DNA from: Halorutilus salinus
Lineage (GTDB): Archaea; Halobacteriota; Halobacteria; Halobacteriales; Halorutilaceae
Assembly (NCBI RefSeq): GCF_026242195.1
Contig: NZ_RKLV01000004.1
Coordinates: 1-64,000 of the forward strand
Direction of reading: 5' to 3'
DNA: 64,000 nucleotides
Positions within the stretch are counted from its first letter, which is position 1; every line of letters starts with the position of its first letter. Shown here one piece after another: positions 35,268 to 44,683 of this stretch. Both the position numbers and the translations under genes were made by a program. The notes below the pieces were generated by a model. The model had not been told where the DNA came from, searched no databases, and saw nothing but the letters and a program-made list of their open reading frames with translations.

Positions 35268-35687
35268 TTATCTCCTTCGTAGAAGATCCGGTAACTTGGT
35301 CGCATCGGTGCTGTCGGGGCTGTACCGATCGAGCGCTCCTGTTTTTGACAGTGCATCCGGGGCGTCGGAGCCCTCAGGATCGGCGCGCATATCCTTTTCA
35401 TTCTCGATAGTATCTCTCACGGACTTCACCCAGCCTTCGTCTGCAAACCCGTTCGGTGAGTCTTTCCGTTGGGTATCAGAGTCATGATGAACCCCCTCGT
35501 CAAATGCGAGTTCTATTAGGCTCTCGTCTCTGCCTCCTTCGAACTCAGTTAGCAACCTCTCAAGCTCGTCTTCACAGTCCTTCCCTGTGGAGGATGTGAC
35601 CCCCAGTACATAAGCCCGCTTTAGAGCCTCGTCGGGGGTTATAGAGTCCCAGTCGCGTCCGAACAGTCGTTCGTACAGGGTACTCAA
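35268..35687 (-). CDS. unknown partner protein of the KaiC-like ATPase
   Basis: 139-residue acidic protein without a recognised family. Its N-terminal half (LYERLFGRDWDSITPDEALKR as start, then helices to about residue 75) looks folded, and the rest is polar and probably disordered (GSDAPDALSKTG, DSTDATKLPD). The start codon is TTG and overlaps the stop of the KaiC-like gene by four bases (TTGA), so it is translated by coupling with the ATPase. This strict coupling suggests the two proteins act together, with this one perhaps the regulator or target. Confidence 0.5.
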   Translation of the reverse strand: MSTLYERLFGRDWDSITPDEALKRAYVLGVTSSTGKDCEDELERLLTEFEGGRDESLIELAFDEGVHHDSDTQRKDSPNGFADEGWVKSVRDTIENEKDMRADPEGSDAPDALSKTGALDRYSPDSTDATKLPDLLRRR

Positions 35688-36370
35688 GACTCCACCTTCT
35701 GTTCCGGATGAACCTGCAACCCATCCTCGGAGAAAGACACCTTGCGTATATCAGTATCTATGTCTGTACCTCTCATCTTTATTACCTGTATCCCTCTTTT
35801 CATCTTCCCTCCCTCAAGGAAGTTATGTAGGAATATAACCCCATGAGACAGGTAGTGCTCGTCCGAGTAAGAGCTCGGATCCGTCATCTCGGATATAAGT
35901 AGTACCGTCGCGTCAGTCTGTTTCAGCTCTGTAAGGAATCCGGTGACTTCCTCCGAGGCATCGCTAAAGAAGTAATCGAGCAGTATCATCGAGTCGATTA
36001 TTACCCGATCGATGTTGTTCGAGTCTATCAAGGAGGTAAGTCTCTGTGTGACGCCGCCTCCCCTCCCGAACTCAATAAGCGTTTGATCATCTATCTCCGA
36101 GTGTAGGTTGAGGAAACGGAAGTTGCTTGAGTCTAAGGTTCTCTCAAACCCGAAGCTGTAGTTACCCATGTCATCGGTCAGCTCTTCCTGTGTCTCATGT
36201 AGGGTGACAAACAGTGTCTTCTCACCTAGACCGACCCCCTGGGTAGCGAAGTGCGAACAGAACGTCGTCTTTCCGCTTCCAGGGGGGCCGCTTATTACGT
36301 AGAGCCTGTCCTGTATCAGTCCACCGTTAGTAAGCTCGTCAAACCCCGGAACCCCTGTTGAAACGCGCAT
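35684..36370 (-). CDS. KaiC/RAD55-family ATPase
   Basis: RecA-superfamily ATPase with a single KaiC-like domain, 228 residues. RVSTGVPGFDELTNGGL is the family's N terminus, followed by Walker A SGPPGSGKTTFC (near residue 27), the catalytic-glutamate-type strand LHETQEEL, and Walker B RVIIDSMILLD (near 117). Archaeal single-domain relatives act in signal transduction. I chose the ATG at 36370 because the family starts there and a TATA-like element lies 26 bases upstream; the ATG at 36394 is an alternative. The downstream gene overlaps by 4 bases. Confidence 0.75.
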   Translation of the reverse strand: MRVSTGVPGFDELTNGGLIQDRLYVISGPPGSGKTTFCSHFATQGVGLGEKTLFVTLHETQEELTDDMGNYSFGFERTLDSSNFRFLNLHSEIDDQTLIEFGRGGGVTQRLTSLIDSNNIDRVIIDSMILLDYFFSDASEEVTGFLTELKQTDATVLLISEMTDPSSYSDEHYLSHGVIFLHNFLEGGKMKRGIQVIKMRGTDIDTDIRKVSFSEDGLQVHPEQKVES

Positions 36371-36392
36371 ACTACCTATAACGAACTGTTGC

Positions 36393-36400
36393 ATAAAAAT
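36393..36400 (-). promoter_or_regulatory. TATA-like element of the KaiC-like operon
   Basis: On the minus strand ATTTTTAT is centred about 26 bases before the ATG at 36370, which predicts a leaderless transcript and argues for that start. Confidence 0.4.
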
Positions 36401-36410
36401 CCCCCACCCT

Positions 36411-36641
36411 TTGGAGGTACTGCTGTTGATAGAGTATCTTAACGGCGTCATACATAACGGCAGTGTTCAAATAAGCGAAAGTATATTACAGCAAAGAACT
36501 TACTGTAAGTTAATATCGGAAGACCTCCGTGCTATTACGATTGACGATGAGGGGTTTGAGTTGGTGACGCAGGTGATGGTAGAGTACGACTGTGACAGCG
36601 TAGCTAAGACGATCGAGAAGTCAGCCAACGTCGCTCCGTAA
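36411..36641 (+). CDS. doubtful small ORF
   Basis: A 76-residue frame with a TTG start and no recognised domain. The protein reads fairly naturally (SEDLRAITIDDEGFELVTQV), with neither a strong acidic bias nor a signal peptide. It lies between the KaiC-like operon (divergent) and the tRNA gene, in a stretch of about 500 bases that otherwise holds nothing I can identify. It could be a real small gene or a remnant. Confidence 0.25.
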   Translation: MEVLLLIEYLNGVIHNGSVQISESILQQRTYCKLISEDLRAITIDDEGFELVTQVMVEYDCDSVAKTIEKSANVAP

Positions 36642-36875
36642 AAAGACGAGTATGGACCAGCTCAAATCGGCTGGATACCTCAACGACTATACAGTAAAAT
36701 TACCCTCATCTTAAAACATCTTCTCATCTGAACACCTCCGTACTCCAAAAGGACAACTTGACCAACCCACGGTAGAGTCCGGCACGTACTCTGTTTCGGC
36801 AGGAACAGTTTTAGCGGAATCGGGGCTACGCTATCGGGCGTTTTGGTGGCACCGGATACGGGCAAGAATCCACTC

Positions 36876-36947
36876 TGGACCCGGCGGGATTTGAACCCGC
36901 GGCCTCCCCCATGCCAAGGGGGTGATCTACCCCTGATCTACGGGCCC
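36876..36947 (-). tRNA. tRNA-Ala (anticodon GGC)
   Basis: A 72-base gene on the minus strand folding into a full cloverleaf. The acceptor stem pairs GGGCCCG with CGGGTCC (one G-U) plus discriminator A. The D stem is GATC/GATC. The anticodon stem is CCCCC/GGGGG around TTGGCAT, giving anticodon GGC. The T stem is GCGGG/CCCGC around TTCAAAT. No intron; the 3' CCA is not encoded. The anticodon reads GCC and GCU codons for alanine. Confidence 0.95.
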
Positions 36948-37025
36948 GCGGTTCGTGTTACGTCCGACCGGGGCTTATATCTTGCTTTGTAGACCGAGAG
37001 ACGACGGCGTCTCGAGTCTGTGCCG

Positions 37026-38768
37026 TCAGTCGTGACGTGTCACGGCGTCGGGGAGTCCGACGACCTCGACGGGTTCGGAGTTGTCGGGGGAGTAGACGAC
37101 CATCTCGCCCTTACCCATGTACGGTACGCGGTCTTCGAGTTCGGACGGTATGTTGAGACTGCGTATGGCGTCCTCGTCGCCGAGGTTGAGCGCGATACGC
37201 GTGTTTACCTGTTTGAAGACGGGGTCTGCGATGTCGCCGGGATCCTGCGTGATGAGGAACAGACCGAGGCGCTCCTTACGTCCCTGTTTCGCCGCCTCCG
37301 CGAACCTGCCCTTGATAACGCGTCCCTGCGCTGTATCCGTGTCGGCGAGGAAGTTATGCGCCTCGTCGAGGGCGAGGACGAGGGGTGTCTCCTTTATATT
37401 TTCGCGCCCGCCCGTCGATAGCTTGTTGTCGACGAGAAGCGATGCGAGCGCGAGTACGACGACCTCCTCGGCGCGCGACTTGGTTACGTGGTACGTCGGT
37501 ACGACGCTGAGCGCTCCGGGACGTACGAAACGGTCGAGTATCTCGTCGTCGGTGACCGGGGGCGCGGGCTGATCGAATACGCGTGAGAAGATAGGGTTCT
37601 CGGCGACCTTCCGTTTGAGTGCGTTGTACGTCGCCTCGTGCGCCCTCCCGGTTTCGATATACTCCTCGGCGTTCGCGGGATCCATCACGAAGTCCGAGAA
37701 GTCTTCGTACGTCGGTTCGTCGGCGGCGCGGAAGTAGTCGGTGAGGAGCGTTCTTAGAACCATCGTCTGTTGCTCGCTTAGCTCCGCGCCCGCGAGCAAC
37801 CACGGGTTTTCGTCCGCCATCTCGAAAGGTACGGAGAACTCAATCTGGGGTGCGCGGTGGTTGGCGTCGTAGTCGAAGCCGTCTACATCGGGTACGAATG
37901 CCGTCGTGTCTTCGTATCCGCCGTACTCGACGCCCTCCGCTTCCCAGCGCCGTTTCGTCTCGTCGTCTACGTCGGGGTCGTCGTGCATCTGTGCGTACTC
38001 GTTCTGAGGATCGAAGACGACGACAGCGGGGCGGCGACGCGCACCGTCGACGCGGTAACGCGAACCGAGGAACTGGCGCAGGACGTTCTTTGCGTTGTGG
38101 CTCTTTCCGCTTCCCGTCCCGCCCGCGATCAGGGTATGTCTGAAAACGAGGGGTTCGGCGTCGCCGTAGTCGTCGTGTAGACGGTAGTCGATCGTGGGCG
38201 GCGAGGCTGAGGTACGTACCTTCCTTCCGCCGACGGCGAGATGTCCGACGAAGACGCCGTCCGACGGTATGTCGAGACCCGTCTTCATCGCCCCCTTGTC
38301 CGTGGCGCGTTCGACGCTGGCGTTGGGCTTAGGCACGCGGTCGGGCATCCTGCGGTCGTCGCCCGACACGACGGCGACGGCTTCGAGTGACGCGATAAAC
38401 TTGTAGTCAGCCTCGTCGACGCCGTCGGACTTCATCGCACGGCGCGCCTGTATCTCGTTCGCGTCGTCGGTGTCGAACTGCTGTGCGTAACGTAGACCCC
38501 CGATACGTGTCAGAAGTACCTCATCGTCGGGGTAGGTCACGACGAGGTAACGTCCGACACGTATACCTTCCCTGTTTCCGACGGTGACGTACGCCTTGAG
38601 GCGGGGGTCGTCGCCGACCTCGATACCGTCGCCCGCGCAGACCACACCGAGACCTTGTGGTGACGGCGGGTCGGTATCCATACGGTCGAAGCCGTCGGCT
38701 TCCTGTCCGTCGGTTCCGGTTACGTCGCTAACCTCGTCCTCGAAGTCTCCGAGATCCGACCCTGACAT
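37026..38768 (-). CDS. HerA-type ATPase (DUF87)
   Basis: Hexameric DNA-translocating ATPase of the HerA/FtsK group, 580 residues. The N-terminal HAS-barrel-like region (about 35-190) is followed by Walker A AGGTGSGKSHNAKN (near residue 216), DPQNEY, Walker B LVLALDEAHNF (near 461), and the arginine-finger-bearing sensor LITQDPGDI near 510. HerA works with the nuclease NurA and the Mre11-Rad50 complex in double-strand-break end resection; no nurA, mre11 or rad50 is in this window. The start ATG is preceded by the divergent peptidase gene 84 bases away. It may instead be a HerA paralogue with another partner. Confidence 0.8.
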   Translation of the reverse strand: MSGSDLGDFEDEVSDVTGTDGQEADGFDRMDTDPPSPQGLGVVCAGDGIEVGDDPRLKAYVTVGNREGIRVGRYLVVTYPDDEVLLTRIGGLRYAQQFDTDDANEIQARRAMKSDGVDEADYKFIASLEAVAVVSGDDRRMPDRVPKPNASVERATDKGAMKTGLDIPSDGVFVGHLAVGGRKVRTSASPPTIDYRLHDDYGDAEPLVFRHTLIAGGTGSGKSHNAKNVLRQFLGSRYRVDGARRRPAVVVFDPQNEYAQMHDDPDVDDETKRRWEAEGVEYGGYEDTTAFVPDVDGFDYDANHRAPQIEFSVPFEMADENPWLLAGAELSEQQTMVLRTLLTDYFRAADEPTYEDFSDFVMDPANAEEYIETGRAHEATYNALKRKVAENPIFSRVFDQPAPPVTDDEILDRFVRPGALSVVPTYHVTKSRAEEVVVLALASLLVDNKLSTGGRENIKETPLVLALDEAHNFLADTDTAQGRVIKGRFAEAAKQGRKERLGLFLITQDPGDIADPVFKQVNTRIALNLGDEDAIRSLNIPSELEDRVPYMGKGEMVVYSPDNSEPVEVVGLPDAVTRHD

Positions 38769-38852
38769 ACACCCAGATGCGCACGGAGCGACAAGAGGCT
38801 ATCGGCGGTGGACGACGGAAACGCATATCCGGGGCTTCGACGTACGTCCGTC

Positions 38853-40004
38853 ATGGACAGATACGAAGGTGTCGACGCCCTTCTCGACGGGTACGACGGA
38901 TACCTCCACGTCGGCAACGAGGATGACGAGGATACCGTCTACCTTTCGGGGTTCGACGCGCCCGACGACTTCACGTTCCTGCGCGTCGACGGACGCACCG
39001 TCCTACTCGTCTCGGCGCTAGAGTACGGACGCGCCGAGAACGAGGCACGCGCCGACGAGGTACGGCGCACGGGCGAGTTTATCGACGGCGACAGACGGGG
39101 TGACGACGAGGCGCGTGCAGACGCGCTCGCCGAGTTCCTCGATGAGTACGACGCGCACGACGTCGCGGTACCTCGCGGGTTCTCGCTTTTCACCGCCGAC
39201 GCGTTACGTGAACGCGGCTACGGCGTCGAAACCGTCGCCGACCCCGTCGGTGAGGCGCGTGCGGTCAAGGACGACGGTGAGATAGACGCGATACGCAGGA
39301 CACAGGAGGCGAACGAGGAGGCGATGGGATCGGTGCGGTCGGTTCTCGAAGAGGCGGAGGTACGCGACGGCGGCGCGCTGTACCACGACGGCGAACCCCT
39401 CACCGCGGATCGGATAAAGACGGAGATAGAGGTGGCGCTCGTACACCAACGGTGTAAGCTCAGCGACACCATCGTCGCGCCAGGTGAGGGCGGCGCGGAT
39501 CCGCACTGGCGCGGCGAAGGTACGGTACGCGCCGGAGAACCCGTCGTCGTCGACATATTCCCACGGGGCGACGAAGGCTACTTCGGCGACATGACACGCA
39601 CCTTCGTCGTCGGCGAACCGTCGGAGGAGGTACGGGCGATGTACGAAACGACCGTTGAGGCGCAGGAAGCGGCTTTCGACGCGCTCACCGAGGGCGCTGG
39701 CGTGACGGGCGAGGAGGTACACGGTGCCGTCTGCGATGTCTTCGAGGAGGCGGGGTACGCGACGACGCGCGACGACGCCACCGAAGGCTTCATACATTCG
39801 ACGGGACACGGTGTCGGACTCGAAATACACGAAAGTCCGCGTCTCTCCGAGGGGGGCGGTGAACTCAGCGCCGGAAACGTCGTCTCCGTCGAACCCGGCT
39901 TGTACGTACGCGGAACGGGCGGTGTGCGTGTCGAGGATCTTGTCGTTGTGCGCGAGGACGGCTACGAGAACCTGAACGACTACCCCAAGAGTCTCGTCGT
40001 ATGA
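38853..40004 (+). CDS. M24-family aminopeptidase (Xaa-Pro peptidase)
   Basis: Cytoplasmic metallopeptidase of the pita-bread fold, 383 residues, probably cleaving Xaa-Pro bonds. The N-terminal creatinase-like domain spans about 1-145. The catalytic domain has all five metal ligands: two Asp in VVDIFPRGDEGYFGDMTRTF, His in STGHGVGLEIHE, Glu in SVEPGLY and Glu in GVRVEDLVV. I chose the ATG at 38853 (MDRYEGVDALL); an upstream GTG at 38808 would add 15 residues. Its last four bases overlap the next gene's start (ATGA), so the two are coupled. Confidence 0.85.
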   Translation: MDRYEGVDALLDGYDGYLHVGNEDDEDTVYLSGFDAPDDFTFLRVDGRTVLLVSALEYGRAENEARADEVRRTGEFIDGDRRGDDEARADALAEFLDEYDAHDVAVPRGFSLFTADALRERGYGVETVADPVGEARAVKDDGEIDAIRRTQEANEEAMGSVRSVLEEAEVRDGGALYHDGEPLTADRIKTEIEVALVHQRCKLSDTIVAPGEGGADPHWRGEGTVRAGEPVVVDIFPRGDEGYFGDMTRTFVVGEPSEEVRAMYETTVEAQEAAFDALTEGAGVTGEEVHGAVCDVFEEAGYATTRDDATEGFIHSTGHGVGLEIHESPRLSEGGGELSAGNVVSVEPGLYVRGTGGVRVEDLVVVREDGYENLNDYPKSLVV

Positions 40005-40903
40005 AGAAGCTCTCCGAGTACGTCGTTCTCGCCTTCGTTTTCAGCTGGACGGTCGCCGCGGTCTACCGTTTCCTCGGTGGTAGGGTAGACGACCCGGCGT
40101 TCGTCGCTGTCGCGGTCGTCTACATGTTCGGTCCTCTCGTCTCCGTCTCTGTCGTCCAGATCCGGAGGGGCGAACGCGTCGCCCCCGCCGTCGGTGCACG
40201 TATATCCCTCAGCCCTTGGCTCGTCGTGGCTTGGCTAACGCCCGCGGTCGTCGCGTTACTCGCCGTCGCCTTCGCCGTCGCACATCCCGACGGCGGTCTC
40301 GTGACGAGCGCCGCTACGGTCGTGGAGTCGTACGGTCCGTCGTTTAGCGCAGAGCGCGCCGCCTCCATGACACGTAGACTACGGGGCGTTCCTCTCTCTT
40401 TCGTGGTCGGCTCTATACTCGTAACCGGACTCATCGCGGGCGCAACGGTCAACGCAGTCGCGGCGTTCGGTGAGGAAGCGGGCTGGCGCGGTCTTATGCT
40501 GTACGAGCTAAGCGACGAGAGCTTCTGGCACGCCTCCGCCCTCATCGGTCTGACGTGGGGAGTCTGGCACATCCCTCTCGTCGTACAGGGCTACAACTAT
40601 CCGTCGGCACCCGTCGTCGGTATCTTCGCCATGGTCGCTTTCACGCTCCTCGCAACGCCGCCGTTGAACTACGTACGTCTCAAGGCGGGTACCATCGTAG
40701 CGCCGTCGACCTTCCACGGTACGGTAAACGCGACGGCGAGCGTCTCCGTGGTCGCGGTCGGTGGCGTCTCACGTCTCGTGACAGGGGCAGGCGTCGCGGC
40801 GATGGCTGGACTCGCAACCGTAAACGTCGTCATGGTGGTATACGACCGTCGGAAAGGCGAAGGGGTTACGTCGTCAAGGCTGTCGGAGTCGCTCGACGTA
40901 TGA
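40001..40903 (+). CDS. CPBP-family intramembrane metalloprotease
   Basis: Intramembrane protease of the CPBP (Rce1/Abi) family, 300 residues with about eight helices. The catalytic motifs are EEAGWRG (EExxxR, near residue 158) and a histidine in WGVWHIPLV (near 188). A third conserved region reads ASTFHGTVN-like, here APSTFHGTVNA. Family members cut prenylated or other membrane proteins; the archaeal substrates are not known. It overlaps the peptidase gene by 4 bases, so both may act in protein processing. Confidence 0.85.
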   Translation: MKKLSEYVVLAFVFSWTVAAVYRFLGGRVDDPAFVAVAVVYMFGPLVSVSVVQIRRGERVAPAVGARISLSPWLVVAWLTPAVVALLAVAFAVAHPDGGLVTSAATVVESYGPSFSAERAASMTRRLRGVPLSFVVGSILVTGLIAGATVNAVAAFGEEAGWRGLMLYELSDESFWHASALIGLTWGVWHIPLVVQGYNYPSAPVVGIFAMVAFTLLATPPLNYVRLKAGTIVAPSTFHGTVNATASVSVVAVGGVSRLVTGAGVAAMAGLATVNVVMVVYDRRKGEGVTSSRLSESLDV

Positions 40904-40943
40904 CATACGTCTCCAAAAAGTATTCAAAGGAAGCGGGGTAAGG

Positions 40944-41005
40944 TACGAAGGAGCCCGTCGCCCATGGAGGTGAAGCGGTAAAGATCCGTTCAGGGCTCCT
41001 TCGTA
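40944..41005. ncRNA. long perfect hairpin, possible structured RNA
   Basis: TACGAAGGAGCCC (40944-40956) and GGGCTCCTTCGTA (40993-41005) form 13 perfect base pairs around a 36-base loop. The loop itself contains a smaller hairpin, near 40972-40990 (GAAGCGG/CCGTTC with one bulge). It lies between the CPBP protease gene and hisH, where no protein gene is seen. It could be a small RNA, a processing or termination structure, or a relic of a mobile element. It does not fit a tRNA, and I do not see C/D boxes; no ACA lies at the correct distance for an H/ACA RNA. Confidence 0.45.
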
Positions 41006-41118
41006 GGCGTAAGTACGCGCTCAACACGTTTATATTCTATCCCCTTACCCCACCATCGTGCTACACCGTCGCACCCTGACAGCGTAACCCTTTTGCTCGC
41101 ACGCACCGCGTATCCGGC

Positions 41119-41751
41119 GTGGAAGTACGTATCGTCGACTACGGTCTCGGAAACCTCCGGAGCGTCACACGCGGTCTCGAACGCGCGGGTGCCTCCGTCG
41201 AGGTTACCGACGAACCCGCTGAGATAGACGACGCGGAGGCGCTCGTCCTTCCGGGCGTCGGCGCTTTCGAGGAAGGTATGGAGGGAGCGTCGGAGGTACG
41301 CGACGCACTCGTAGACGCCGCCGAAGACACGCCGCTTCTGGGCGTCTGTCTAGGTATGCAGATGCTTATGACCGAAAGCGAAGAAGGCGAAGGCGACGCC
41401 GCCGAAGGTCTGGGTCTCGTCGAGGGTCGCGTCGTCCGTTTCCCCGACGGCGTCGGCAAGGTTCCTCATATGGGATGGAACACGGTCGATGTCGAGAACG
41501 ACCATCCCGTTGTCGAAGGCGTCGACGGCGAACACGTCTACTTCGTGCATTCGTACTATGCGACGACAGAGGACGGCGAGGAGACGGTCGCAGAGACGGG
41601 GTACGGCGGTGAGGACGACACCGTCCGTTTCTCGTCGGTGGTCACGAACCGACGTGGTAACGTGGTTGGGACACAGTTCCATCCGGAGAAAAGCGGCGTG
41701 GCGGGTCTACGTGTCCTGCGTAACTTCGTCGAGTTCGGTTCGGGATACTGA
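41119..41751 (+). CDS. hisH: imidazole glycerol phosphate synthase, glutaminase subunit
   Basis: Glutamine amidotransferase subunit of the histidine pathway. It releases ammonia for HisF, which forms imidazole glycerol phosphate and AICAR. The class I GATase triad is present: Cys77 in GVCLGMQML, and His and Glu in QFHPEKSG near residue 190. The family's N terminus VDYGLGNLRSV and LPGVGAFEEGM are clear. Start codon is GTG. HisF is not in this window, so the his genes are scattered, as is usual in haloarchaea. Length (210) is normal. Confidence 0.95.
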   Translation: MEVRIVDYGLGNLRSVTRGLERAGASVEVTDEPAEIDDAEALVLPGVGAFEEGMEGASEVRDALVDAAEDTPLLGVCLGMQMLMTESEEGEGDAAEGLGLVEGRVVRFPDGVGKVPHMGWNTVDVENDHPVVEGVDGEHVYFVHSYYATTEDGEETVAETGYGGEDDTVRFSSVVTNRRGNVVGTQFHPEKSGVAGLRVLRNFVEFGSGY

Positions 41752-41783
41752 GGTTTATTAGCCTCGCGGACGTAACGTTGGTA

Positions 41784-42863
41784 ATGTCGAAGAAGACGCT
41801 CGGTATAGCCGTAGTTCTTCTCGTAGGGGTTCTGTCGGGGATGGTTGTTCAGGGTGTCGTGTCACAGCCGGCGACCGAGACACCGCAAGCCGCGCCGCTT
41901 GACAACGTCGAGTACGAAACCGGTCAGGCGTACGCCAACCTGTACGACGAGGTTATAGGCTCCGTCGTTTCGGTTCGTGTAAACGCCGCGTCGGGACCTG
42001 CCCAAGGCTCCGGCTTCGTCTACGACTTCAACGGTCATATAGTGACCAACCAGCACGTCGTGAGAACCGCGGACGAGGTTGAGGTGCGTTTCAGCAACGG
42101 TGACTGGAGACGCGCCGACGTAATCGGGACGGATATCTACACAGACCTTGCCGTCCTAGAGGTCGACGAAGTACCCAACGGGTCAGAGCCTCTCCCGCTT
42201 GCCGAGGAGGGGTACTCTCAGGGCACACCCGTGGCGGCGCTCGGTAACCCGCTCGGTCTGGAGGGTTCCATAACGAGCGGGATCGTCAGCGGTCTCAACA
42301 GATCGATGCGAACGGAGGACAACTTCGTCATACCCGATACGGTGCAGACGGACGCGGGTATCGACCGAGGTAACAGCGGCGGTCCTCTCGTAACGCTCGA
42401 CGGCGAGGTTGTCGGTGTCAACCGTGCGCGCCAAGGGGCGAGCATCGGCTTCGCCGTCTCTGCGGGTCTCGCAAGGGACGTCCTGCCTGAACTCATACGG
42501 AACGGCGACGCGGAGCATCCGTACATGGGTGTATCGACCATCGATGTCTCACCCACGATCGCAAACGCCAACGGTCTCGGAGAACCCCGCGGTGTCCTCG
42601 TGGCGCAGACGCCCGACGGCGGACCCTCCGACGGTGTTCTGCGTGAGAGCGAGGAGGGCGAGTACAACGGGATCAACGTCTACGTCGGAGGTGACGTTAT
42701 AGTCTCCGTCGACGGTACTAGTATAAACTCCCACGAGGAGCTCTCGCGTTACCTGATGCTCCGTACTGAGCCGGACGAGACGATCGACGTAACGGTTCTA
42801 CGTGACGGCGAACGCGTGACGGAGCAGGTGACGTTGGCGACGCGACCCGATCCCTCGGCTTAG
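41784..42863 (+). CDS. HtrA/DegP-type serine protease with PDZ domain
   Basis: Membrane-anchored trypsin-like protease for protein quality control outside the cell membrane, 359 residues. The N-terminal helix LGIAVVLLVGVLSGMVVQG (residues 6-24) is an uncleaved anchor or a signal peptide. The triad is His91 (TNQHVV), Asp121 (TDLAVLEV) and Ser198 (RGNSGGPL). A PDZ domain follows from about 240 to 350 (GVLVAQTPDGG, GGDVIVSVDG). I chose the ATG at 41784 over a TTG two codons upstream. The single PDZ domain is typical of archaeal and DegS-like forms. Confidence 0.9.
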   Translation: MSKKTLGIAVVLLVGVLSGMVVQGVVSQPATETPQAAPLDNVEYETGQAYANLYDEVIGSVVSVRVNAASGPAQGSGFVYDFNGHIVTNQHVVRTADEVEVRFSNGDWRRADVIGTDIYTDLAVLEVDEVPNGSEPLPLAEEGYSQGTPVAALGNPLGLEGSITSGIVSGLNRSMRTEDNFVIPDTVQTDAGIDRGNSGGPLVTLDGEVVGVNRARQGASIGFAVSAGLARDVLPELIRNGDAEHPYMGVSTIDVSPTIANANGLGEPRGVLVAQTPDGGPSDGVLRESEEGEYNGINVYVGGDVIVSVDGTSINSHEELSRYLMLRTEPDETIDVTVLRDGERVTEQVTLATRPDPSA

Positions 42864-42933
42864 TTCGTCGTTCGTCGAACGCGGTTTCGTCAATCTCCGT
42901 AAGGCATTTACGCGGTGAAGATGACCTAAGCGT

Positions 42934-43647
42934 ATGCCCGGACAGGTAACGAAGGAGCCGGCGGAGGAGCTAACACGGCGTATCGCGGGTGAGGTGGTTC
43001 TAAGCGACGACGCGGGGGCGACACTGCGCAAATGGCGCGAGGACTTCGACGTCTCGCAGTCGGAGCTAAGCGAGGCTCTCGACGTCTCGAACAGCGTCGT
43101 TAGCGACTACGAGAGCGGGAGGCGGTCGTCGCCCGGTATCGGTGTCGTGCGACGTATCGTAGAGGGTCTCGTCGATATAGACCTACGCCGCGGCGGCGAA
43201 ACCCTACGGAGGTACCGGCGTATACTCGGCGCGGGGTTCGAGGGCGGCGCTGTAAAGGATCTGCGTGACTACGAAAAGCCCGTCTCTCTCGACAGGTTCC
43301 ACAAGGCGGTCGACGCCCGTAGCATAGTCGAGGAGCACAACGAGATAAAGGGTCATACGGTCATCGACTCGATGGAGGCGATACGATCGTTCTCCGGCGA
43401 GGAGTTCGCACAGCTATACGGATGGAGTACGGAGCGCGCGCTCGTCTTCACCAACATAACGCGGGGGGAGTCGCCACTCGTGGCTGTACGCGTCACAAAC
43501 CTCAAGCCGTCGGCTGTCGTCCTGCACGGGATCAGCCGCGGCGAGGTATCTAAGGTTTCGGAGGAGATAGCACGTCTCGAAGGCGTCTCCCTGAGCTACA
43601 CGACGACCGAACTCGGCGAGGTACTCGAAAGCTTGGAGGAGGTGTAG
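42934..43647 (+). CDS. archaeal XRE-type transcription regulator of the mevalonate entry genes
   Basis: 237-residue regulator. The helix-turn-helix is in residues about 38-65 ([20 protein letters not shown], then [10 protein letters not shown]). A C-terminal domain from about 130 ([38 protein letters not shown]) probably senses a ligand. Proteins of this build lie beside the archaeal HMG-CoA synthase gene in several archaea, and here the HMG-CoA synthase ATG follows 1 base after its stop. It is thus likely to control the mevalonate entry operon (context inference). Confidence 0.75.
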   Translation: MPGQVTKEPAEELTRRIAGEVVLSDDAGATLRKWREDFDVSQSELSEALDVSNSVVSDYESGRRSSPGIGVVRRIVEGLVDIDLRRGGETLRRYRRILGAGFEGGAVKDLRDYEKPVSLDRFHKAVDARSIVEEHNEIKGHTVIDSMEAIRSFSGEEFAQLYGWSTERALVFTNITRGESPLVAVRVTNLKPSAVVLHGISRGEVSKVSEEIARLEGVSLSYTTTELGEVLESLEEV

Positions 43648-43648
43648 G

Positions 43649-44683
43649 ATGGGCGCAGGTATCGTCTCCTACGGCGGCTACGTTCCGCGTTACAGGATAC
43701 GGACGGAGGAGATAGCGCGCGTCTGGGGCGACGACGCCGACGCCGTCGAAGGCGGTCTACGTGTCGGGTCGAAGAGCGTCCCCGACGAGGACGAGGATAC
43801 GGCGACTATAAGCGTCGAGGCGGCGCGGCGTGCGCTCGACCGCACGTCGGTCGACGGAGACGGTATAGGCGCTATATACGTCGGGAGCGAGTCGCATCCG
43901 TACGCAGTCAAGCCGACGGCAACGATCGTGGGCGCGGCGGTAGGTGCGACGCCTCTGATGACGGCGGCGGACATGGAGTTCGCGTGTAAGGCGGGAACGG
44001 CGGGTATACAGGCTGTACTCGGTCTCGTCGAGTCGGGGCGTATCGACAACGGCATGGCGATAGGCGCGGACGTTTCGCAGGGCGCGCCCGGCGACGCGCT
44101 CGAATACAGCGCCGCCGCGGGCGGTGCGGCTTTCGTCGTCGGTGACGAGAACGTCGTAGCCGAGATCGAGGACACCATCTCGTACACCTCCGACACACCT
44201 GACTTCTGGCGACGTGAGGGCGAACGTTATCCACAGCACGGCGAACGTTTCACGGGTAAGCCCGCCTACTTCAAACATACCGAGGGCGCGAGCAACGAGC
44301 TTCTCGACAGGCTGGATGCGTCGCCCGACGACTACGACCACGCCGTCTTCCACCAGCCAAACGGCAAGTTCCCCGCACGCGTAGCCGAGTCGCTGGGTTT
44401 CGACGAGGAGCAGTACGCGACGGGTCTTCTCGCGCCCGATATAGGCAACACGTACAGCGGCGCGTCCCTCCTCGGTCTCGTCGCTGTTCTCGACGAGGCG
44501 GAGGCGGGCGAACGTATCTTCTTCGTGTCTTTCGGTTCGGGCGCGGGGAGCGACGCCTTCTCGTTGACAGTCCGCGACGGGATCGAAGAGAAACGCACGG
44601 GTCTGCGCGAGACGTTGGAGGATGTTGAGTACGTCGACTACGCACAGTACGCCAAACACAAGGGTAAGATAAAGGACGAATAA
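43649..44683 (+). CDS. hydroxymethylglutaryl-CoA synthase, archaeal type
   Basis: Condenses acetyl-CoA with acetoacetyl-CoA to HMG-CoA, the first committed step to isoprenoid lipids. The archaeal short form (344 residues) of the thiolase superfamily. The catalytic Cys is Cys113 in [11 protein letters not shown], His lies in [10 protein letters not shown] (near 231), and the C-terminal motif [11 protein letters not shown] matches. It overlaps the thiolase gene by one base (TAATG), and the DUF35 gene follows. In methanogens these three proteins form one complex that passes acetoacetyl-CoA directly. In this gene all active-site residues I can check are present. Confidence 0.9.
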   Translation: MGAGIVSYGGYVPRYRIRTEEIARVWGDDADAVEGGLRVGSKSVPDEDEDTATISVEAARRALDRTSVDGDGIGAIYVGSESHPYAVKPTATIVGAAVGATPLMTAADMEFACKAGTAGIQAVLGLVESGRIDNGMAIGADVSQGAPGDALEYSAAAGGAAFVVGDENVVAEIEDTISYTSDTPDFWRREGERYPQHGERFTGKPAYFKHTEGASNELLDRLDASPDDYDHAVFHQPNGKFPARVAESLGFDEEQYATGLLAPDIGNTYSGASLLGLVAVLDEAEAGERIFFVSFGSGAGSDAFSLTVRDGIEEKRTGLRETLEDVEYVDYAQYAKHKGKIKDE

